DNA from: Desulfobacterales bacterium
Lineage (GTDB): Bacteria > Desulfobacterota > Desulfobacteria > Desulfobacterales > Desulfobacteraceae
Assembly (NCBI GenBank): GCA_022361135.1
Contig: JAKSBM010000717.1
Location: 1 to 11,435, forward strand
Direction of reading: 5' to 3'
Length of the DNA stretch: 11,435 nucleotides
Below are positions 7,538 through 11,435 of the stretch, piece after piece (position 1 is the stretch's first letter; every line of letters starts with the position of its first letter). Both the position numbers and the translations under genes were made by a program. Below the pieces are notes generated by a model, which saw only the letters and a program-made list of their open reading frames with translations, ran no database searches and had not been told where the DNA came from.

Positions 7538-7784
7538 GACGGATTTGAAAAGGTTCAGGGTTTGGGCTGATCCATGGTTGAATGCAAAACCCGGGGAAGG
7601 AGCCATGCCGCGGACCAAGGGATAGTTGATCCCCATGCAGATACGGCATCCATTGCCGGATTCCATGTTCCATTGCCCCTGACCCTGGGTGAAAAGATCC
7701 ATGGGAACAAGGGCTTTTTCAAATATCGGTGGGGACCCACGGGCCTCGTATTGACCCTGGTTTCATTTGCTTTATAATGGGCCA
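7538..7784 (+). other. Intergenic region without a convincing gene
   Basis: About 250 bases separate the acyltransferase and the radical SAM gene. I see small inverted repeats (GGGAT/ATCCC at 7619-7633; GTGGG/CCCAC at 7729-7740, ten bases upstream of the -35 box) and a 9-base repeat GATCCATGG near 7570 and 7697, all of which could be chance. No intrinsic terminator for the acyltransferase gene is evident. A 67-codon open frame (7574-7777) lacks a ribosome site and covers the promoter, so I do not call it a gene. Confidence 0.5.
7751..7778 (+). promoter_or_regulatory. Near-consensus sigma-70 promoter of the radical SAM gene
   Basis: TTGACC (7751-7756) and a perfect TATAAT (7773-7778) are separated by 16 bases. 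Transcription would be expected to start at about 7784-7786, which is the ATG (7785-7787) of the next gene, so the mRNA may be leaderless. No Shine-Dalgarno-like sequence precedes this ATG. The imperfect palindrome at 7729-7740 lies just upstream and could be an operator, though this is speculative. Confidence 0.75.
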
Positions 7785-9068
7785 ATGTCATTACGTAAGC
7801 TTGAACAGATAAAACAATTTCACAGCCTGCCCGAGGATCGGCGCCAATGGCTGGCCCATGTAGCGGAATCCCATGGTTTTTCCATGCAGCAATTGCGGCT
7901 GATGGTGGAATACAGCCTGGACCTGGTCTGCTGGGACCAGGGAAGCCTGGAGCCGTTTTATGCCCCACGGGAGGTGGAACACCTCACCGGGAAACAGGCT
8001 CCGGCCAGGATTTTCAAACAGCTCCAGGATGGATACGAAGGGGTGAAAAATGGGCTGAAAGCCTACCCTTCCCCTGACCAGGGAAGGTTTACCGCCGCCG
8101 AAGGAAAGTTCCCCCGGGAACAGATGGTGGAAACCGATCTCAAGGGGGCCATCATGGGGAAGTGTCCCGTGGCCTCGGAAAAGACCCGCTGCTGCAATCT
8201 CAACACCCTGGATGCGGTGCAGCAATGCGGCTTTGATTGCAGCTATTGCTCCATCCAATCCTTTTACCATGGAAACCAGGTGCGGTTTGTCCGGGATCTG
8301 GCCCAACATCTGGAGGGGCTGGAATTGGATAAGGAGACCCCCATGCACATCGGGACCGGGCAATCCTCGGATTCCCTGATGTGGGGAAATCGTTTCGGCC
8401 TGCTGGACAACCTGACCCGCTTTGCCCAAAGGCATCCCAACGTGGTCCTGGAGATGAAATCCAAGAGCAGCCGCATTGATTATTTCATTGAAACCCCCCC
8501 ACCTGCCAATATGGTCTTTACCTGGTCCCTGAATCCACCGGAGGTCATTGCCGCCGAGGAAAAGGGCACCGCCCCCTTGGAAAAGCGTTTGGAAAGCGCC
8601 CGCCGCCTGGCGGACCAAGGTGTGCCCGTGGGCTTCCATTTCCATCCCATGGTCTGGTACCAGGGGTGGGAAACCGCTTACCGGTCCATTGTCTCCCAGT
8701 TGGAGTCCATGTTCAGCCCCCGGGAGGTGGTCATGGTTTCCATGGGAACCCTTACCTTTATCAAGCCGGTCATGAAGCGAATCCGTGAGCGCATGGCCAA
8801 GACCTCCATCCTACAGATGCCCATGGAAGAGTGTGCCGGGAAGCTCAGCTACCCCTTTGAAATTAAAAAACAATTGTTTTCACACCTCTACCGGGGATTT
8901 TCCAAGGCATGGCAGGATTCGGTTTTCTTTTACATGTGCATGGAAGACATTGCCCTTTGGGAGCCGGTGTTTGGCCGGTCCTATGGGACCAATGAAGCCT
9001 TTGAACAGGATATGCTCCAGACCTACATGGAGAAAATCCAGGCCCTGGGCCGGGATTCGTCTTCTTGA
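7785..9068 (+). CDS. Spore photolyase-like (SPL family) radical SAM protein
   Basis: The protein has 427 residues and the radical SAM cluster motif CxxxCxxC (C148, C152, C155) in the context CGFDCSYCSIQSF. The layout around it resembles SplB: GQSSDSLMWGNRFGLLDNL (about 192-210), then the MKSKSSRIDYF segment and TWSLNPPEVI. SplB repairs the spore photoproduct in DNA using a 5'-deoxyadenosyl radical and a conserved cysteine that returns a hydrogen atom. By my alignment from memory, that cysteine (Cys141 in Bacillus subtilis) corresponds to Gln193 here. Two other cysteine sites occur near the C-terminus (EECAGKL; FFYMCMED). The N-terminal ~100 residues, rich in charged residues, have no domain I recognise. 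The start ATG 7785 sits at the predicted transcription start; an in-frame TTG at 7767 would lie upstream of it, inside the promoter. The radical SAM assignment is firm, SPL-like is likely, and the actual DNA lesion or other substrate is unknown. Confidence 0.88.
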   Translation: MSLRKLEQIKQFHSLPEDRRQWLAHVAESHGFSMQQLRLMVEYSLDLVCWDQGSLEPFYAPREVEHLTGKQAPARIFKQLQDGYEGVKNGLKAYPSPDQGRFTAAEGKFPREQMVETDLKGAIMGKCPVASEKTRCCNLNTLDAVQQCGFDCSYCSIQSFYHGNQVRFVRDLAQHLEGLELDKETPMHIGTGQSSDSLMWGNRFGLLDNLTRFAQRHPNVVLEMKSKSSRIDYFIETPPPANMVFTWSLNPPEVIAAEEKGTAPLEKRLESARRLADQGVPVGFHFHPMVWYQGWETAYRSIVSQLESMFSPREVVMVSMGTLTFIKPVMKRIRERMAKTSILQMPMEECAGKLSYPFEIKKQLFSHLYRGFSKAWQDSVFFYMCMEDIALWEPVFGRSYGTNEAFEQDMLQTYMEKIQALGRDSSS

Positions 9069-9177
9069 GTTTCGGGTGTTTCGGATAATTCAGGGTTTTG
9101 GCGTGGGGAAATTTGGGGTTGCTTGTTCCTGGCCGTGTCGGCCGTATCCGGGATAGGGTGATTCCCAGACAAGGTTT

Positions 9178-9191
9178 CCATTGAACGGGTT
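9178..9191 (+). repeat. Direct repeat copy 1 (CCATTGAACGGGTT)
   Basis: This is the first of two identical 14-base copies whose starts are 47 bases apart. It sits about 110 bases after the radical SAM stop codon. It could be a protein-binding site or the remnant of a small duplication. No further copy is seen in the window. Confidence 0.8.
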
Positions 9192-9202
9192 CGAAAATCA
9201 TT

Positions 9203-9224
9203 CAGGGAAGAATCATATTCCCTG
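9203..9224. other. Hairpin between the two direct repeats
   Basis: CAGGGAA (9203-9209) pairs with TTCCCTG (9218-9224), giving a 7-bp stem with an 8-base loop. The right arm directly abuts the second direct repeat. A run of five T (9237-9241) begins 13 bases after the stem, too far for a classical intrinsic terminator. Confidence 0.55.
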
Positions 9225-9238
9225 CCATTGAACGGGTT
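9225..9238 (+). repeat. Direct repeat copy 2 (CCATTGAACGGGTT)
   Basis: This is an exact second copy of the repeat at 9178-9191, placed immediately after the hairpin and leading into a short T run. Confidence 0.8.
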
Positions 9239-9317
9239 TTTGGGGTGGATCAAAACGTAAGCCGTGGGGCAGGCCCTTCGGTGTTTCCAAACATATTGGT
9301 GAGAACCGCTATATATG

Positions 9318-9357
9318 AATGCCGGTTCAGGAGTGTTTCCTGAACCGGCATTTTTGT
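9318..9357 (+). terminator. Strong intrinsic terminator, 15-bp stem
   Basis: The arms 9318-9332 and 9338-9352 pair perfectly (core GCCGGTTCAGGA with TCCTGAACCGGC) around a GTGTT loop. The plus strand continues with TTTTTGTTTTT, so this terminates plus-strand transcription. It lies 250 bases after the radical SAM stop. On the minus strand the sequence after the stem is AU-rich but not a T run, so it may help end rapA transcription less efficiently. Confidence 0.9.
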
Positions 9358-9391
9358 TTTTAAGGGGGATGTTTGCTTTGGGACGGGGTAT

Positions 9392-9418
9392 CCCGAATAT
9401 TGTCAGATCATATTCGGG
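9392..9418 (-). terminator. Hairpin directly after the rapA stop codon
   Basis: CCCGAATAT (9392-9400) and ATATTCGGG (9410-9418) form a perfect 9-bp stem with a 9-base loop. It begins at the base next to the rapA stop (9419-9421). There is no T tract after it on the minus strand, so it may be an mRNA-end-stabilising structure or a weak terminator rather than a classical one. Confidence 0.5.
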
Positions 9419-11435
9419 CTAGGCCGGTTCCGATCGAATCAGTCGCAGGGCATCCAGCCGGAGGTCGGCCGTGGCCAGCTTGTCTTTGGTGGCCTGCCAT
9501 TCCCGGGCGGCGGATTCCAATTCTTCGTCCCGGATATTGGGATTCTTTTCCTTCAGTGCCCCCAGCCGTTTGAGTTCGGTTCCCAGGGTGGCGTCGATCT
9601 CTTTTTCTGCTTTTTCCTTCAGTGCCTTGGCCGCCTTCTGGGCCAGGTTCTGGCAGGTATCCAGGAGGTCGGGGATCATTTCCCGGGTGACTTCGATCAT
9701 TTCCTTGACCCAGGCGGGGTTGTCCGGGGTGATTCGGCTTTCCAATTCATCCATGTCCAAGCTCTGGGAGAGGTTCTGGCCCAGGTGGTTCACCAGGATG
9801 CGGATGGGGGTGTCCGGGAGGAAGCGTTCCATGGCGGCCTGGGGGGCTCCCTGGGTTTCCAAAAGGAAGAGGGCTTCCAGGTAAAGGCCGGGTTCACCCT
9901 CCACCTTGGCCACGCTGCAATCCCCGGTGCCGTGGGTGAGGAAGAATTCCATGACCTGGGCCACAAAGGGGTGATCCCAGTTGAAAAAGGCAATGTCCTC
10001 CCGGGCAATGGCCGTGGCCCGGTCAAATGTGAAGACCCGGGCATTGGGGGGGAGGGCGGGGAAGGCGTCATCCGGTGTGGTCTCGGCGGTGAGGCCGTGG
10101 AGGTGATCGTCCACGGCATCCAGGGAGAAGAGGTAATGGTCCATGAGCCGGGTCATGAGATCCTTTAACCCGGGATGGGCATCGACGTCTTCAATGGTTT
10201 CGATCAATTCCTTGGCCGGCCCCCACTGGAAGGAGTTGAGTTCCAGAAGGATGTTTTTGCCCTGGCTCAATTCCTGGTCCAGGGCCTTGCAATGGGCCCG
10301 GGTGGCTTGGGCCAATTGGTCCATGGCCTCGGCCCCGGCCGGGTCACCGGACTGGGCCCTTTGGATCAGTTCCCGGATACGGGATTCAAAGGCGGTGTAA
10401 ACGGCGTGGAGGCCGTTGACATTCTTCCTGAACAGGTCAATGCCTTCATGGTACCAGCGGGCCAGGATTTCCTGGGCACTTCCCTTGACATGGGGGACAT
10501 GGATGTGGATGTCCTCCTTCTGGCCGATGCGGTCCACCCGACCGATGCGCTGCTCCAGAAGTTCCGGGTTGGAGGGGAGGTCGAAGAGGAAGAGGTGGTG
10601 GACAAATTGGAAATTCCGCCCCTCGCTGCCGATTTCCGAACAGATGAGGAGGCGTGCACCATCTTCCCGGGCAAACCAGGCCGCGGCCCGGTCCCGTTGC
10701 ATCAGGGTCATGGTTTCGTCGAACCGTGCCGTTTCCATGGCACCGTGGTTCTGGAGGGCGGTTTCCAGGGCTGCGGCCTTCTCCTTGGTGTTGCAGATGA
10801 CCAGGATCTTTTCCGGGGCAATGGATTTGGCCAGCTTCCAGAGGCAGGCCACCCGGGGATCCCTTTCCAGGGATTTGGCGGAAATTCGGGTGGAATCTTT
10901 GAATTCATCGGCCAGGGCCTTGCGCTGGGTGTCATTCCCGTCCAGGGGCATGGGATTGGGCAGCCGTACCGGGAAACCTTTGATGGCGGCCCGGGTATTT
11001 CTGAAAATGACCCGGCCCGGCCCATAGGTGTCCAGCAGCAAACTGGGATCCTTGCCTTCCCTGACCAGTGTTTCCACTTCACGGGCGGTTCGGCCGTAGG
11101 ATTTTGACTCTTCCTGGAAGCTTTCCAAATCGTAGTATCGATCCGGATCCAGGAGGGAAAGCTGGGCAAAGTGGGGTTCCTGTCCCATCTGTTCCGGGGT
11201 GGCCGACAGGAGGAGGAGGCCTTCGGTTTCCCGGGCCAGGGCCTGCATATAGTTATAAAAGCCGGGATGGTCCAGGATGTGGTGGGCTTCGTCCATGATC
11301 ACCAAATCCCAGCCCGCGGCCAGGATCTGGGCCCCGTGGGGGGTATTCCCCTGGAGGAGGGACTGGGCAATGATCCCGTGCTGGGCGTCAAAGAAGGGGT
11401 TGTGATCCGGGTCGGTGATCGGGGTTTCCCGGTTA
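9419..11435 (-). CDS. rapA: RNA polymerase-associated protein RapA (SWI2/SNF2 ATPase), N-terminus outside the window
   Basis: The last 671 residues are visible; the frame stays open to the window edge, so the start and the Walker A motif are missing. Visible helicase motifs are DEAH (residues 48-51 of the visible part), SATPEQ (77-82), the ICSEIGSEGRNFQ motif V region and QRIGRVDRIGQ (295-305). These belong to a Snf2-type ATPase core. The LLDPDRYYDLESFQEE stretch and the long C-terminal region (about 335-671) match RapA rather than other Snf2 proteins, and the DEAH-to-end length (about 620 residues) is only slightly below that of Escherichia coli RapA. RapA binds RNA polymerase and helps it recycle after termination. 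The segment about 570-625 is rich in Lys, Glu and Ala and may form a coiled coil. The gene converges on the radical SAM gene. Nothing suggests that it is broken. Confidence 0.95.
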   Translation of the reverse strand, partial: NRETPITDPDHNPFFDAQHGIIAQSLLQGNTPHGAQILAAGWDLVIMDEAHHILDHPGFYNYMQALARETEGLLLLSATPEQMGQEPHFAQLSLLDPDRYYDLESFQEESKSYGRTAREVETLVREGKDPSLLLDTYGPGRVIFRNTRAAIKGFPVRLPNPMPLDGNDTQRKALADEFKDSTRISAKSLERDPRVACLWKLAKSIAPEKILVICNTKEKAAALETALQNHGAMETARFDETMTLMQRDRAAAWFAREDGARLLICSEIGSEGRNFQFVHHLFLFDLPSNPELLEQRIGRVDRIGQKEDIHIHVPHVKGSAQEILARWYHEGIDLFRKNVNGLHAVYTAFESRIRELIQRAQSGDPAGAEAMDQLAQATRAHCKALDQELSQGKNILLELNSFQWGPAKELIETIEDVDAHPGLKDLMTRLMDHYLFSLDAVDDHLHGLTAETTPDDAFPALPPNARVFTFDRATAIAREDIAFFNWDHPFVAQVMEFFLTHGTGDCSVAKVEGEPGLYLEALFLLETQGAPQAAMERFLPDTPIRILVNHLGQNLSQSLDMDELESRITPDNPAWVKEMIEVTREMIPDLLDTCQNLAQKAAKALKEKAEKEIDATLGTELKRLGALKEKNPNIRDEELESAAREWQATKDKLATADLRLDALRLIRSEPA

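Larger units (their letters stand above)
9069..9418. other. Convergent intergenic region with repeats and hairpins
   Basis: About 350 bases lie between the radical SAM gene (plus strand) and rapA (minus strand). I see no convincing protein gene, tRNA or known RNA family. The region holds a two-copy 14-base direct repeat, an internal hairpin, a strong terminator and a hairpin abutting the rapA stop, each listed separately. Confidence 0.6.

Noticed and set aside
7603..7623. Tiny ORF MPRTKG after a GGAAGGAG sequence
   Set aside because: It has six codons only, and the ribosome-like site is just two bases from the ATG.
7574..7777. 67-codon frame between the acyltransferase and radical SAM genes
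   Set aside because: It has no ribosome site, covers the sigma-70 promoter and matches nothing I recognise.
9188..9199. tRNA T-arm-like GGTTCGAAAATC, considered as tRNA or attachment site
   Set aside because: There is no acceptor, D or anticodon arm around it and the arm itself does not pair properly.
9178..9238. CRISPR-like repeat pair
   Set aside because: There are only two 14-base copies with one spacer containing a hairpin; repeat length and number do not fit a CRISPR array.
9369..9422. 17-codon ORF after AAGGGGG, overlapping the rapA stop
   Set aside because: It is very short, is covered by the hairpin at 9392-9418 and has no promoter in view.
10175..11107. 310-codon plus-strand frame opposite rapA
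   Set aside because: rapA is well supported on the minus strand; the product here is Gly-rich and featureless.

Overview
The window looks like chromosomal DNA of an anaerobic, GC-rich bacterium, most probably a Desulfobacterota (deltaproteobacterial) sulfate reducer or a relative. That placement is an inference from the ferredoxin-dependent 2-oxoacid oxidoreductase with its companion flavoprotein, the large cytoplasmic GGDEF-EAL protein, the SplB-like radical SAM protein and the codon usage. No marker gene here fixes the taxonomy.

Layout. (1) Positions 1-6719 hold a tight plus-strand gene cluster: the last codons of an unseen upstream gene, an FAD-dependent pyridine-nucleotide-disulfide-type oxidoreductase (63-1106), KorA with fused gamma and alpha domains (1118-2881), KorB (2881-3723, overlapping korA by one base) and a 994-residue GAF-PAS-PAS-PAS-GGDEF-EAL protein (3735-6719). 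It closes with a very good intrinsic terminator (6760-6795). (2) Positions 6796-6973 are a short G-rich intergenic stretch with a possible 24-codon ORF. (3) A small PlsC-like acyltransferase follows (6974-7537). (4) About 250 bases without a convincing gene end in a near-consensus sigma-70 promoter placed so that transcription should begin at, or within a base or two of, the ATG of the next gene. (5) That gene encodes a spore-photolyase-like radical SAM protein (7785-9068). (6) A 350-base convergent intergenic region (9069-9418) holds a 14-bp direct repeat flanking a hairpin, a 15-bp terminator stem and a second hairpin touching the stop codon of the opposing gene. (7) rapA runs on the minus strand from 9419 off the right end; its N-terminus is outside the window.

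How the genes may work together. KorAB should catalyse reversible oxidative decarboxylation of a 2-oxoacid (probably 2-oxoglutarate) to the acyl-CoA, using CoA and ferredoxin. The neighbouring flavoprotein, and perhaps a ferredoxin-like protein upstream, probably handle the electrons. The flavoprotein's second Rossmann motif is degenerate, so its partner may not be NAD(P)H. The c-di-GMP enzyme 11 bases downstream of korB suggests that second-messenger signalling is co-expressed with central carbon and redox metabolism. The most noteworthy observations are this metabolic-signalling operon, the predicted leaderless radical SAM transcript, the replacement of the expected hydrogen-donor cysteine in that SPL homologue, and the repeat/hairpin structures in the convergent intergenic region. 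I did not find a clear-cut new defence system or mobile element.
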